Shown: positions 9,434 to 21,828, numbered from the stretch's first letter. The stretch: DNA of 64,000 bases from Candidatus Villigracilis saccharophilus (GCA_016709305.1 JADJNA010000005.1:62001-126000), one strand, 5' to 3'. Made by a program: numbers and translations. The notes: generated by a model from the sequence alone, not told the origin.

Positions 9434-12365
9434 TCAACTTTTAACTGTGTCTCTGTCATCTGCAGTTTCCCGGTACCCTTCCACCCGGTTTCTGCCGGCA
9501 GCTTTGGCTGTGTACAGCGCGTCATCTGCGCAGGTTATTAACTGATCCATACTTTTTCTTTTATCATCTATCTCGGCGACTCCGATGCTGAGAGTGGCTG
9601 TGACCGGGACCGTCTCTTCCCCGAACGGATAGTCAGCTACGCTCTTTCGGATTCTTTCAGCGACCTGACAGGCTTCACCCAAGCCAGTCTCTGGCATCAG
9701 CACGATAAACTCCTCGCCGCCATAGCGCGCCGCAATATCTACAGTTCGGATCGAGTTCTTGATCCGCGCGGCGATTTCACGCAGCACCAGGTCACCCACG
9801 GTATGACCATAGGTGTCGTTGATGTTCTTGAAACGATCGATATCCACCATCATGATCGAGAGAGTTCGTTGGAAGCGTTGAATGCGCTCAAACTCTTTCC
9901 TGGCCGCATCAAAGAAATAACGGCGGTTGTTCATTTCAGTTAATGGATCGGTCATCGCAAGATATTGTGTTTGTTCAAATAACTGCGCGTTTTCGATGGC
10001 GATGGCCGCCTGGCTGGCAAAGGCCATGATCCTTTCGGAATGTAGTGGAGTGAAGAACCCGGGCACTGCGCTGATCACATTGATAACGCCTGCGGTGTGC
10101 CCGCGGATTTGAATGGGAGCGCTAATAAAGGAGCGGACCCAGCCCATGCCCGCGATTGCGCGCCAGCGTGAGTCGGTCTGCGTATCAGGGATCAGGCATG
10201 GCAGGCCTGTCTTGATCATTTCAATTAAAATTGGAGCGTTGATCAGGTTGGCTTGCGTATTTCCTAATTGTGGTTGATTTCCTGTTGTTGGAAATGAACC
10301 ACTGCGTTGAAGGATCTTGCGAACCGAATGCCCCTCGATCAACAGGACCATTGCCGCATCATAACTGACCAATTTTTCAATGTTATTGAGCACATGGTCC
10401 AAAACTTCGTCCAATTTCAATGTGCTGGTCAAGGCCGCGGAAGTATCTAGTAACGCCTCGGCCAATTGTCGTTGTTCATGCTCGACTTGTTCGAGGATCT
10501 TGCGCTGTGTGATATTTCGCCCAACCCCTACCAGGCCGGAAATCTTTCCCGACGAGTCTTTTATGGGGGAAAGTGTTGTGTAAACATGCAGCGGGTTTTC
10601 TTTTGTACCGCCAGACCATTCATAGGAGACGATCTCTCCGGATAAGGCACGGTCATTCATTTCTTCATGAATTTTGGCGTAGTCATCCCCTAAAACTTCG
10701 CGCGAGGTCTTTCCCAAAAACATTTCCGGGGTCATACCAGCTTTTTCGACCCACGAGCCAAACACTCCGCTATGGCGTTTTTCAAGATCGAGTGTAAAGA
10801 CAATATCGTCCATTGATTCAACCAGCAGCCGGAACCTTTCTTCGCTGCGTCTGAGCGCTTCCTCAGCCCGTTTTTTTTCGGTGATATCGATGAATGAAGC
10901 CATCATACAGATCGGTTGTCCATCCTTTTTTCTGACAAGATGAGCCGACACTTGAACATCCAAATGGGTCCCGTGGCGGTTTATTGCCGACATTTCGCCA
11001 ATCCACCCTGTTTTACTGTTTAAGGCTTCCACCACCTGGCTGGCCTGGTCTTCAGATTTCCAAAAGGCGGTTACCGGCTGTCCCAGTACGTCGGAAATAT
11101 GATCGTAGCCCCACAATTTTAGAAAAGCCTGGTTTATGTAAGTCAGGCGTCCGGAAAGGTCTGCCATCGCAATTGCATTGATCGAGGAGGCAATCGCAGT
11201 TTCTTTGACGATCAACGCTTCCTCTGCCTGCTTGCGCTCGCTGATGTCGTGATAAATGGATTGGTATGTTCCATTGGGCATCATTTTTGTATGCATTTCG
11301 ACTTGACTAAATGTGCCATCCGGGCGCAGAAGATTACGCTCAGTAATGACAGTTTCCCCTTTTTGCAGCAGTTCGAATCTGAAGGGTTTGTTTTAATTTC
11401 CTGTGGGTCGAATAGCGCACTGACATGCAAACCGATCAGGTTTGCCAACGTCCTGCCGGTTATATTCAGCATATAAGAATTTGCCCCAATGATGATGCCT
11501 TCATGTGAACCGAGCAGGACGCCATCAGCAGCAAGTTCTATTAACTCACGGTAACGGGACTCACTTTCCTGTAACTCTTTCTCCGCCCGCTTGTTTTCGG
11601 TGATATCGCGGATGATGACTCCGCTATATTTTTCCTGTTTCGTCTCGATGACAAAGCCGTTGCTTTGAATAATTCGGCGCGCGCCTTGCAGGTTTTCGAT
11701 CTCTCTTTCCATCATTTGATCTGGATCAGGGTAACCATTTTGTACGGCTTGCTTCCACGTATTTTTGTTTTCTTCCTCCAGTTCTGCAGATTTTTTCTCC
11801 CTGGGCCACAATCGGAATGTTATATCAGAGGCGGTTTTTCCGATCACCTCTTCACGCATCAAGCCGGTCATCTTTTCCATGGCCCGGTTCCACTCAATGA
11901 TATTTCCAAGACTGTCGTTCAGTATAACTCCATCCGAAGCGTGCTTGATCACATTGCGGAATTTTTTTCGCTTTCACGTAATTTATACTCGATGCTGTGC
12001 TTGTAGAGCGCCATTTCAATGGCGATGGTCAGGTCATTTTCTTCAAATGGTTTGAGGATGTATCCAAACGGTTCGGCCTCGCGCGCGCGTTCAAGGGTGG
12101 ATTGGTTGGCGAAGGCGGTTAGAAATATGACGGGCAGATCGAACTGCGCCCGTATTTGGGTCGCCGCTTCGATACCGTCTATTTCACCCTTCAGGCCGAT
12201 ATCCATCATCACCAGGTCGGGGCGGAGTTCGGCAGCCTTTAGAATGGCATCCTTGCCATTGTCTGCATGCCCTACGACAAGATAGCCGCAGGATCCAAGG
12301 GTGGCTTGAATATCGAGAGCAATGATCTGCTCATCCTCAACGATCAATATGCGCGCATTTGACAT
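9434..12365 (-). pseudogene. receiver-multiPAS-GAF-GGDEF diguanylate cyclase with two frameshifts
   Basis: Three consecutive frame pieces form one protein. 12365-11949 is a receiver (VEDEQIIALD, Asp in MMDIGLKGE, LKPFEEND). 11952-11281 carries two PAS domains (ASDGVILNDSLGNIIEWN, AADGVLLGSHEGIIIGAN). 11296-9434 carries further PAS domains (DISERKQAEEAL, DITEKKRAEEAL), a GAF domain, and GGDEF with the active motif RYGGEEFIVLM. The first break is a one-base shortfall in a 7-base homopolymer at 11962-11968; the second is a missing base near 11385-11390. Restoring one base at each gives a continuous protein of about 975 residues. Given the similar indels in asnS, these may be assembly errors. The likely role is c-di-GMP synthesis downstream of the sensor kinase that ends 14 bases upstream. 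Confidence 0.82.
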
Positions 12366-12379
12366 ATTCCCTCCATGAC

Positions 12380-15300
12380 CTACACCTTGAATGATACATG
12401 AAATGCTGTTCCAGCTGAGCTTTCAACCACTAAAGTGCCGTTTATTTGCTTCACCAAACTATTAACCAATTGTAATCCAAGCGATTTATTTTTGAGGATA
12501 TCCAACCCGGCTGGGAGCCCAATGCCGTCATCTGCAACTCTCAGGATGAGAGACTGATCGGGTTCAGCGTGCAGTTCAATCCAGATCGATCCGTCTCGTC
12601 CGTCAGGGAAGGCATATTTCAAGGTGTTGGTCATCAATTCGTTTAGGATCAATCCGCAGGGCACGGCGTAGTCGAGATCAAGAGAGACTTGATCGGCATG
12701 AATGTTTAGGCGGATATTTCCCAGGGTGCGCTGATACGAACGGAAGAGGTCTTTTGTCAGGCTTTGAACGTATTCGGCAAAATCGATCTTTGCCAGGCTT
12801 TGTGATTGATACAGTTTTTCGTGGATCAAAGCCATGGAGCGTACCCGCGATTGACTGTCGCGCAAGGCTCGCAGCGTGCCGATATCTTTCACTTGATCTT
12901 TTTGCAGGTTGAGCAGGCTTGAGATGATCTGCAGGTTATTTTTTACGCGGTGGTGAACTTCTTTGAGCAGGACCTCTTTTTCTCTGAGTGTTTCACGGGT
13001 GCGAGACTCAGCTTGCGTTCGGGTAATAATTTCCTTCTGGGCTTGATCATATAAACGGGAATTCTTGATCGCAGTTGCCACCTGGTTGGCGAAGACACTT
13101 AAGCCAGGGATGTCCTCCTGTCTCAGGTTAGGCCCCCAGACTGCAAGGATCCCAATTACATCCTCTTCACAGATCATGGGCAGGTAACAGGTTGGATCAT
13201 TTGGATCCATCCCAACCATTTCGAATGAACGTGTAAAAATATCCTTGGGGATATAGGGGAACATCCTGGCAGTGCTTCCGATCATGTCTGAATCCCAATA
13301 CGGAGCCTTATCGGTGACCGCCTTATCCGTGGGCCACAAACGGCGGGGTATCATGATCTCTTTTGGCCAAAAAGCACCCAGCTTTTCAGCCCAGGCAGTG
13401 ATTTCATTTGAAGTTGTGAGATACTCGAGTTTCATTTCCTGCTTGGCTTGATCGAACGTGCCGACCATACAGTTCACGCGGATCTTTTTCAATTCATTGC
13501 CCAACGTTTCAAACACCTGCATTAAATCCGATGTGGTCTCCAAACGGGCGGTTACATTGGATAGCGCCATGATGATGTCGTTTGTGCGGGTTAGCTCATT
13601 CGCACGTCGGGTTTCAAATTCATAAGCAAGGGCGTTTTGAAGGACGCTGGCCACCTGACTGGCAAAGATGGCAAAAACCGCGCCATCCGATGGATGGAGG
13701 TCGACTCCCCAGATTAACATGGCTCCGATCGTCCGTTCCCGCCCAACCAGCGGGAGCATGCATAATTGAGTTTCCGGTTTGAAGCCCAGCATGTGGAGAG
13801 CCTTTTTTGCGATCGAATTGGGGATAGCGGGAAACATTCCGCGGATCATATCTCCCGGATCTGAATACCAGACAGGAATGCGCTCCTGGATGGCTGTGTC
13901 ATCCGGCCAAAATTGTTTCGGTACGACGTAGTTTTTTGCCGATACGCCGGCTAATTTCTCTACGGTCTGGAGGAGCGCACGATTAAATGACAGGTATTCT
14001 ATCGTTGCCAATTCTCGGTCTGGGTCAATGGTAACGATCCCGCAATCCAAACCGAGACCGTTTAATTCAGAACCCAGAGTATCAAACATCTTATCTGAGT
14101 CTGAGGTGATTTCCAAAATGGAGGCCACTTTGGAAAGTGCGATAACGAGACTGTTTACGCGAACCAATTCAGAGGATCGAAGGATTTCTGCTTTATAAAG
14201 AGAAGCTTTTTCTATTGACCAGGCTATCTGGTTTGCGAACATATTAAGCGGCGCAATATCGGTTTCGCGAAGATCATCGCCCCATACACCCATCAACCCC
14301 AATACCCGATCCCTGGCTACCAGGCGCACAAGGATGGTGGTCACATCCAGTTTTACCCCGATCAGTCCCATGATTTGTTTTATCTTTTGAGAAAACTCCT
14401 GGTCTTCAAAAGAGGATATCCCTTTTATTAGGTGATCTCGATAGCTGTTTTCTTTGCCTTCGACCAGTTCGTATAACTTCAAAAAACGATCCCGCTTCAA
14501 GCGGTACCCAATGACTCTGTCTCCTAAAAGTCTTCCAATGCTTGACAGTGTATTTTCTCCGGTATGTAGATAGCTGACCACCAATTCATTGGAATCTGGT
14601 TCGAGCTGCACGATAAAGCACTTCAAACCCATTGCATATAATTCACTACCCATACTATCCAGGACCCGCGCTGGTTCAGTTGTTCCCTGAATATTGCCCA
14701 TTGCCTGCGACATTGCAGTTAAAAACGCATTGGTATGCTGAAGTTCCCCTGTGCGCTCCTTGAGCGATTGCTCCATCAGCTCTCGTTTGGTAATATTTCG
14801 CAGCACAACCACCCGCCCGACGGGTTCCTGATAGGCGTCGAGTAATTTGGAAATGCTTATATCGTAGGTGTATTCCAGCCCATCGACCTGGATGGCGGTC
14901 TCTCCTATCGAATAATTTGTGCCGGATTGGCCGGAAATCAAAGCAGCTCCTTGCGGCCAGATTTTGATAATATTTTGTTTTAGCGCGTTTTTACTGTCGC
15001 TGCCAAGGATGTGTTGGGCTGCAGCGTTTATATCTATAAGCCGATCCTGCTGGTCCAGGATCAAGACTCCATCCTGCATCTGGTCAATGACCGTTTCGCG
15101 TGCTGAAGATAACACACTTCCAAAGCGCAGATCAAAGACTGCCCAAAAGGCAATCAGAGTAATACTTGCAATGGCAAGTTGATGGATTGAAAGGGGCTGA
15201 TTGGATGGATGCCGGCCAATTCCAAGGCTGCCACCAACGCCAGGAGATTTGGGCCAACGAGCAAAGGCAGCGCCATCATCCGTAAAACCGGATTCGATTT

Positions 15301-15813
15301 GGAAAAGAAGCGCAGCAAAACAAGGCTTGAAAATATCGCCACCCCGTAGACAAAAATAATAAAGAGCGATCCCGGCAGCCCGCTTGTAAAGGGGGAAAGC
15401 ATCAGGGAACCGACAATTTTCATTGCTGTGGGATCCATGACGGACCCTTGGATCCAGAGTGCCGTCATCATTGGCAAGTAAGCGCATGGCAGGGCGATTA
15501 TCAAGATGAGATTGCGGAGCCTGATCCAGGCTGAATGGCGGGTGAATATAAACACAAATATCAGCCAGAAAATACAGAAAAGGGTATAAAAAAATATCTG
15601 GGTCAAAGAAATGAAGGGTACCATCGTGAGTGTTGGTTTGATCCAATACAACAAATAGCCAACCAGTTCAAGCGCCTGGCTGAACAGGATCAATCCGGCC
15701 CAGAGCGCCAACCCTGTTCGATATCGAAGGACCAAATAAAGCCCGGCTTCGATCGAAGTGAGAATCGAAAGGAAAATTATGGATAAAATAAAATAATAAT
15801 GAACAGGAATCAT
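12380..15813 (-). CDS. 7TM-PAS-GAF(x3)-HisKA_2 sensor kinase, one frameshift
   Basis: The N-terminal part (15813 to about 15180) is a seven-helix membrane sensor of the type found in front of histidine kinases. A one-base loss at about 15180-15200 moves the rest to another frame, which continues QLAIASITLIAFWAVFD and then a PAS domain (MQDGVLILDQQDRLIDIN). Three related GAF-like modules follow (each with a LGSELxxxGLDCGIV-like start), then a HisKA_2 dimerisation/phospho domain (KEVHHRVKNNLQIISS) and an ATPase domain (LILNELMTNTLKYAFP). The full length would be about 1140 residues. Its C-terminal 190 residues are nearly identical to those of the next kinase (15947-19440), pointing to a tandem duplication. 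The receiver-GGDEF gene follows 14 bases downstream, so phosphotransfer between them is likely. Confidence 0.83.
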
Positions 15814-15932
15814 GCTTTCTGTTTCCTTTGGATGGAACTTATACCGCTACTGCCAAAATTTCCCGGATTAGTCTGAGCATCCATCGCGACGATGCCTTTG
15901 TCCTCAAAGATCAATATGCGCGCTTTTGACAT
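15810..15932 (-). pseudogene. 5' remnant of a receiver-domain gene
   Basis: A 40-codon frame starts MSKARILIFEDKGIVAMDAQ, closely matching the start of the intact receiver gene at 12365 (MSNARILIVEDEQIIALDIQ). It then loses similarity and ends in a TGA overlapping the ATG of the 15813 kinase. The sequence around the preceding kinase stop (CATGGA/CATGGAAGGAAAATG) is also shared with the 12380/12365 junction. This is best explained as the stump of a second receiver gene, most of which was deleted after a kinase-plus-receiver duplication. Confidence 0.65.
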
Positions 15933-15946
15933 TTTCCTTCCATGAC

Positions 15947-18900
15947 CTAGACCTTGAATGAAACCTGAAAAGCTGTTCCAGATGAGTTTTCAACTACTAA
16001 AGTGCCGTCAATTTGCTTCACCAGACTATTGATTAATTGCAGCCCGAGTGAATTGTTGTTTAGGATGTCCAACCCTGCGGGGAGGCCCACACCGTCATCC
16101 GCGACCTTCAGGCTGAGAGTCTGATCGGGGCCAGCCCGCAGCTCGACCAGGATGGATCCGTTTCGTCCATTTGGGAAGGCATATTTCAAGGCATTGGTCA
16201 TCAGCTCGTTCAGAATCAATCCGCAAGGTACGGCATAATCCAGATCGAGAGAGACTTCATCCACTTGAACATTCAACTGGATATCTCCCAGCGTGCGCTG
16301 GTACGAGCGAAACAGGTCCTTTGACAGGCTTTGCACGTATTCGCCAAAATTGATCTTTGCCAGGCTCTTGGATTGATACAACTTCTCGTGGATCAAAGCC
16401 ATGGAGCGCACACGCGCCTGGCTGTCACGCAGGACTCGTAATGTGCCGGTATCTTTGACTTGATCAGACTGCAGGTTGAGCAGGCTGGAGATGATCTGCA
16501 AATTATTCTTGACGCGGTGATGGATTTCCTTGAGAAGCACTTCTTTTTCATTGAGCAGTTCGGTTTGTTCGTCAAGTTTATTCTGTGTTAATTGGAGCAG
16601 GCGCGCATTCTCGATCGAGTAACTGGCTTTGTCGGCAATAGTTTTCAATAAAGTGATCTGTTCGGGTGTAACTTGTATCTCGTGATTGAAATCGTACAAC
16701 TCGATCACGCCGATGCGCTCGGTTCCTTTTTGCAGGGGAAAGATGATCAGTGATTCTACATCCATCCTTTCGACCCCGTCGAACACCACGGCTTCGGTTG
16801 TCGGGTGTTTTGCGCGCTGGAAGGTGATTGTATTACCCTCGTCAAGTGCCTGACGCCAGGTATCCAGGTCGGGATTGAAACGCGTGCCTGTGCCTGTATC
16901 CCAGGTGATATAAGAAGAGACGGCAAGATTAATGACCTTATTATTAGGCTTATCCCATTCTGAAAAAGAACAAACTTCCCCTCCAGTGGCTTGAATTAGT
17001 GCTCTTTCTATTTCAAATAATTCTTTGGGTTCATTTGCCGATAAGGGTTCTATAATGGAGGGCGCCGCGTTTGTTAAAATTTCCTGGCAGTTGAGCAAAT
17101 CCTGCGTGGTAAAAAGTTTATTCTTCTTTGTCGTGGCGATTTCAACCAGTCCGATGATTTTCTCCCGGGCATAAAGTGCAAGGATGATGACAGCGGTCCT
17201 TTTTAACTGGTCCATCCATTGTTTCTCTTCGGCTTTGAAATCGCCCTGTAAAATAATAGGGTTGCCCGTCAACAGCACCTGATTGGATTGGGGGTAATCA
17301 CTCATCGAATAGGAATCCCGCAGGTCTTCACGCCAAAAAGTCCTTGAAGCGTCCAGCCGACCAATTACCGAATTAGTCTCTTTGTCCCATTCTGAAATGA
17401 AACAGCTCTCGAACCCGCTGAGCTCGAGAAGTTGTGTAGCGAGAGTGTGCAACACTAAATGGAAATCGAGGGATGATGAAGTAGCTTCGGACGCTTTTAA
17501 TAAAATGTCCAATTCGCGCGCGCGTTGGGATTCGTATTCATAGGCGATCGCTTTTTGACGGGCATCTTCCGCCTGCCTGCGCTCGCTGATGTCGCGGGTA
17601 ACGCCCAACAGCCCCACGGGCGTGTCTTGTTCATCCAGCATGAATGAGACCTTGGCTTCAGTCCATACGGTTGATCCGTCTTTTCGAATCCATTCCAATT
17701 CGAGGGAACTTGAAGCGCCTCGCAGAGGTTCCTTTGGCTCTGTTTGGAGCTCCATCAGGATCTGGGCAAAAGATGATAATGCAAATTGCGCTGATCTGGG
17801 GTCATGCTTTGAAAGACGTCTTTTGTAAGCACCTCTTCGACAGTGTATCCAAATAATTTCTGGACAGCCGGACTGACATAGTACATTTGCATATTCATAT
17901 CTGCCGCCCAGATCACATCGCTGGCATTTTCAGCCAGTATGCGGTAGCGCTGTTCGCTCGCGCTAAGTTCCATTTCCATTTTTTTGCGTTCCGATATATC
18001 GCGGCTGGAGAGGACTGCGCCTGCAAACTCACCCTGTGGGTCTGTCAAAATGCTGGCGGCGCATTCCATCCATAAATATTTTCCATTGACATGCTTGTAA
18101 CGAAGTGCAAATGGTTGGGGTCTGACCTGATCCGCGACAGCCTGGGAAAAAATGGTCAGCTCTTCAGCCATATCGTCCGGATGGATGCGTTCAAAGATCA
18201 TTTCACCAAGCAATTCAGCAGGTTCAATTCCTAGCACCCATTTCACCGAGGAGCTGGAGTATTGAATGATTCCATCCGGCCCGATTTGTGTGATGATGTC
18301 GTACATGTTGTCGGCGATTCGCCGCTGGTTGGCTTCACTGGATTGCAGGGCTATCGTTTGCCTGTTCACTTCTGCCCGTTGTTCCTGCAGGCTGACGGCC
18401 ATCGCATCGAAGGCAGATGCTACCTGACCGATCTCATTTTTTCTGATCATATTAATGCGATGGCTTAGATCTCCCTGACCAACTTGATCCGCTCCAATGA
18501 TCAATTGTTCCATGGGTCTGGTGATCAATGACTGCACGAAGCCTGCCACGATAAAACTCACGACGAGCAGGAGCAGGAACGCTTCGGTGCCCAGCACAAC
18601 TATCGCTGTCTGGCTGTATGCAAAAGCTTCCGATTGGGCTAATTCCGTGATCACGATCCAATCTGTCCCAGATATGGGCGAAGTGGCGGCTACAACTTCT
18701 TCGTCATGAAAATCTGAATATGAACCAGACCATATCGAATCAGGCGCATTGAGGATTGCCGATAATTCAGGGCGCCCTGTAAGAGTTTGTCTTGCGAGAA
18801 CAAATTCCGAATTAGTGTGCGCGACGATATCCCCTGCATGAGTAATAACGATCACCTGGCCGGATTTACCGAAACGAATATCCTTCACCACATTCCATAA

Positions 18901-19440
18901 AATATTCATTTGAACGCGGGCGGCAACCACTCCATTGTCAACGCCCGGTATAGCCATGATGAGATACGGCGTATCATTCGCAGACAACTGCACATCGCCG
19001 ATATAGATTTCTCCCTGCCCGGCTTGCAAATACCATTGTGATTGGGGGATGGTGATCAGATTTGCCAGGATTGATTTATCCCGCGCGGCGCTTGCGATCA
19101 CGTTGCCTGCCCTGTCCGTGCGGATGATTTCCAATATAGCCGTGTTTCCTTGAAGCAAGGCGATGAGTTCATCTGATTTCACCGCAAGCTGGTCCGGTGA
19201 AACAATACTGATCACAACCAGGGCATCCTGTACGCGCTGAATAAATCCACTCACGGTCCCGGCGGCGTTGCGGGCGGCTTCACCCTGCCGTCCGCGCCAG
19301 GCTGCACTTTCCACCCGGTTCACAAAATAGAAGACACTGAGTGAAAATATTACCAGCGTGAAAAGCAATGCCCCGCTGACGAGGGACATGACTTGTCCGC
19401 TTAGGCGGTATCGTGAAAATGGGAAAAAGTTTTTCAGCAT
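15947..19440 (-). CDS. dCache-HAMP-PAS-GAF-HisKA_2 sensor kinase, one frameshift
   Basis: The protein begins with a transmembrane helix (LVSGALLFTLVIFSLSVFYF) and an extracytoplasmic dCache-like sensor domain (about 50-280, with QSQWYLQAGQGEIYIG). A second helix (FLLLLVVSFIVAGFV), HAMP (TRPMEQLIIGADQVGQGDL) and PAS domains follow. A missing base at about 17783 shifts the frame inside a PAS domain. Continuing from MELQTEPKEPLRG there is the PAS end, two GAF domains, HisKA_2 (KEIHHRVKNNLQIISS) and HATPase. dCache domains bind small ligands directly or through periplasmic binding proteins. The gene starts only ten bases after two PotD-like lipoprotein genes, which makes them candidate ligand-binding partners. 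Confidence 0.83.
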
Positions 19441-19449
19441 AAATTGGCT

Positions 19450-20580
19450 TTATGGAGCGGTTGAAAAGCGCTCCCAAACTTCATCGTAAAGCTGCTGGCC
19501 TTGCGTCGAGAGAGGCAGGATCAACTCGGCATTGACGAGGTCTTCATTCGGCGGATAGATCAGTGGATTTTTGAGGATCTCTGGATCAATGAATTCGTAG
19601 GCTGCCTCATTAGGAGTGGGGAATATGTTTTCGTTGACCACTGTCGCGTTGATCTCCGCACGCATCAGAAAATTCAGGAATAATTCAGCGGTGAACTTGT
19701 TTGGGCTGTTTGCCGGGATGACGAGTGTGTCATTCCACAGCAAGGCTCCGTCCTGGGGTAATACATAATTGACTGCAAGATTATTTTCACTGGCTTCATA
19801 AGCGTTACCGGCATATCCCATCGAGATGACAACTTGGCTATTTGCCAGCATTCCATTTGGCGTGGCAAAATTGGAATCTTCCAAAGCAATTGTATTTGGT
19901 TTGAGTTCAAGTAAACGGGTTAATGCCTCTTCCAATTCTGCTGGATCTTCTGAGTTGGCCGAGTAGCCCAGGGATTTTAGGGTCAGGCTGATTACCTCGC
20001 GGGGTTCATCCAACCAAAGGCCGACTTTTCCGGTGTACTGTGGGTCCCACAAGTCAGCCCAGCGGGCCACTGGCTCTGCAACAAGATCACTTCGGAAGAT
20101 AAGGCCGGTCGTTCCCCAGGAATTGGGTACGCTGTAGCGGTTGCCTGGATCGTACGCCAGGTCGCGGAAATTGGCGGAAAGATTCTTCGAATTAGAAAGG
20201 TTCCTTTGCTCCAGTTCAGCGAGGAGATGCACCTTTGTTAACTGCGGAATAAAACGGCTCTCCATGAGAACCACATCGTAGATTTGCCCGGCCTGTATAT
20301 TTGCAATGGCTTCTTCCTGGGATTCGTATCCAACATATTTGACCTTAACCCCATATTCTTCAGTGAACATGTCCGGCACGGATTGGCGTACATCCTCTGC
20401 CCAACTGTAAAAGATGATCTCCTGTGCCAGAGAGTTCGCGGTAGGCGTGAGCGCTGGAGGAGGTGTTGGACTGATGCAGGCGGTAATCAAGGTCATCGTC
20501 AGCAGGCTGAGGAGAATTCGAGACAGTACCAGCTGACAGCTTGGAAAGAGGCGCGGACGGGTTTTGAGTCTATATGTCAT
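19450..20580 (-). CDS. PotD-like polyamine-binding lipoprotein, no ABC partner (copy 2)
   Basis: 376 residues: signal peptide with a lipobox ending LITAC, a Pro/Thr-rich tether (SPTPPPALTPTAN), then an extracellular solute-binding domain of the spermidine/putrescine (PotD/PotF) family. Family landmarks include IIFYSWAEDV, NFRDLAYDPGNRYSVP, WGTTGLIF and the WADLWDPQYTGKVGLW segment. The start overlaps the stop of the upstream paralogue by four bases (ATGA). No permease or ATPase gene is nearby; instead a sensor kinase follows ten bases downstream. It may deliver ligand information to that kinase and not to a transporter. The ligand itself is not provable from sequence. Confidence 0.87.
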   Translation of the reverse strand: MTYRLKTRPRLFPSCQLVLSRILLSLLTMTLITACISPTPPPALTPTANSLAQEIIFYSWAEDVRQSVPDMFTEEYGVKVKYVGYESQEEAIANIQAGQIYDVVLMESRFIPQLTKVHLLAELEQRNLSNSKNLSANFRDLAYDPGNRYSVPNSWGTTGLIFRSDLVAEPVARWADLWDPQYTGKVGLWLDEPREVISLTLKSLGYSANSEDPAELEEALTRLLELKPNTIALEDSNFATPNGMLANSQVVISMGYAGNAYEASENNLAVNYVLPQDGALLWNDTLVIPANSPNKFTAELFLNFLMRAEINATVVNENIFPTPNEAAYEFIDPEILKNPLIYPPNEDLVNAELILPLSTQGQQLYDEVWERFSTAP

Positions 20581-21656
20581 GGATTATTACCAATGAACGA
20601 TGACCATACATCGTCATATGCCGGCTTGCGGCTGTTGTGCGTGGGCAGGATAATTTCAGCATTTTGCATTTGAGCATTATCTGGGAAGATAACCGGGTTG
20701 TGAAGGATATCGGGAATAATAAATTCGTCCATGCCGTCAACGGCCATCGGGTAGTAACTTTCATTGACGATTCGGGCTGCAATTTCAGGTTGCAAAATAA
20801 AATTGAGGAATAACTCTGCGCCGCGCGGGTTGGCTGCATTGGCGGGGATGCAGAAATAATCCGTCCATAAGATGGTGCCTTCTTCGGGAATGATGTATTC
20901 GATCGGTTGGGTTGATTCCTGTGCCAGCATGGCGTCATAAGCCCAGCCAAATGCGATCTCCACTTCACCCGATTCCAACAGAGGGACGACTGTCGCATTG
21001 GTGTTTGAGATGACCACTGAATTGGGCTTGAGCTGTAACAGAGATTGGCGCACTTCCTCCATTTGAGCAGGATCTTCTGAATTTGCTGAATGCCCCAACA
21101 TCTTTAGCGTGATTGGAATCAGAGAATCCGGGATCGGCCAAACCCCCACCTTGCCGGCAAAGGTGGGATCCCACAGATCGCTCCAGCGGGTAATGGGACG
21201 GTCAACCAGATCCGTGCGAAATAAAATACCAGTTGTGCCCCAATGGAATGGAATTGTATATTTATTGCCCGGGTCAAAGGCCAGGTCACGGAAATTGGCC
21301 GAGACATATTTGAAATTTAGTACTTGCGCGTAATCAATAGCTTTGAGCTGGTTCTGTTCCGCCAGTTCAGGGATAAATTCAGGTTTTAATACAACCAGGT
21401 CGTAAACAGTTCCCGCCTGCATATTGTCAAATGCCTCTTCCTGTGATTGGTAGGTGACATATTTAACTGTTATGCCATTCTCTTTCGTAAAAGCGTCCAA
21501 CACAGGCTGCGGCATATATTCCACCCAGTTGTACAGGATCAATTCCCCTGGAATGGGTTGTTCTTTGGGGGCGCAGCCTGGCAAAATCAAGCTGAGAAAA
21601 ACCATAACAAGCAGGCAGTTGCGCAACTGAAAATTACGTTGAAAGGATTTATCCAT
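20577..21656 (-). CDS. PotD-like polyamine-binding lipoprotein, no ABC partner (copy 1)
   Basis: 359 residues with a signal peptide and lipobox (LSLILPGC). The PotD-type fold is shown by ELILYNWVEYMPQP, NFRDLAFDPGNKYTIP, HWGTTGILF, WSDLWDPTFAGKVGVW and the closing FLNFILQPEIAARIVNES. It is clearly paralogous to the next gene. The start has GGGAG upstream. It is the first gene of the signalling operon, after a strong terminator at 21787-21828. Export and lipid anchoring to the outer face of the membrane are expected. Confidence 0.88.
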   Translation of the reverse strand: MDKSFQRNFQLRNCLLVMVFLSLILPGCAPKEQPIPGELILYNWVEYMPQPVLDAFTKENGITVKYVTYQSQEEAFDNMQAGTVYDLVVLKPEFIPELAEQNQLKAIDYAQVLNFKYVSANFRDLAFDPGNKYTIPFHWGTTGILFRTDLVDRPITRWSDLWDPTFAGKVGVWPIPDSLIPITLKMLGHSANSEDPAQMEEVRQSLLQLKPNSVVISNTNATVVPLLESGEVEIAFGWAYDAMLAQESTQPIEYIIPEEGTILWTDYFCIPANAANPRGAELFLNFILQPEIAARIVNESYYPMAVDGMDEFIIPDILHNPVIFPDNAQMQNAEIILPTHNSRKPAYDDVWSSFIGNNP

Positions 21657-21786
21657 TGTGAATTTTCTCCCAAAAACTTTTCTGCCATTATATACCCGAC
21701 CTTGGCCGTACAGAAATTGTTTGCAAAATTGTAACTAAAGCGTTATTAAAATTGTATTGGTTAAGAGCAAAATGGGATACCGATAA

Positions 21787-21828
21787 AAGCAGAAAACGCT
21801 GATTTTCGCGAATCAGCGTTTTCTGCTT
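21787..21828. terminator. strong hairpin terminator
   Basis: An 18-bp perfect inverted repeat (AAGCAGAAAACGCTGATT and complement) around a 6-base loop. On the minus strand it is followed by a short T-rich stretch. It separates the Tudor-like gene from the PotD operon. Confidence 0.85.
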
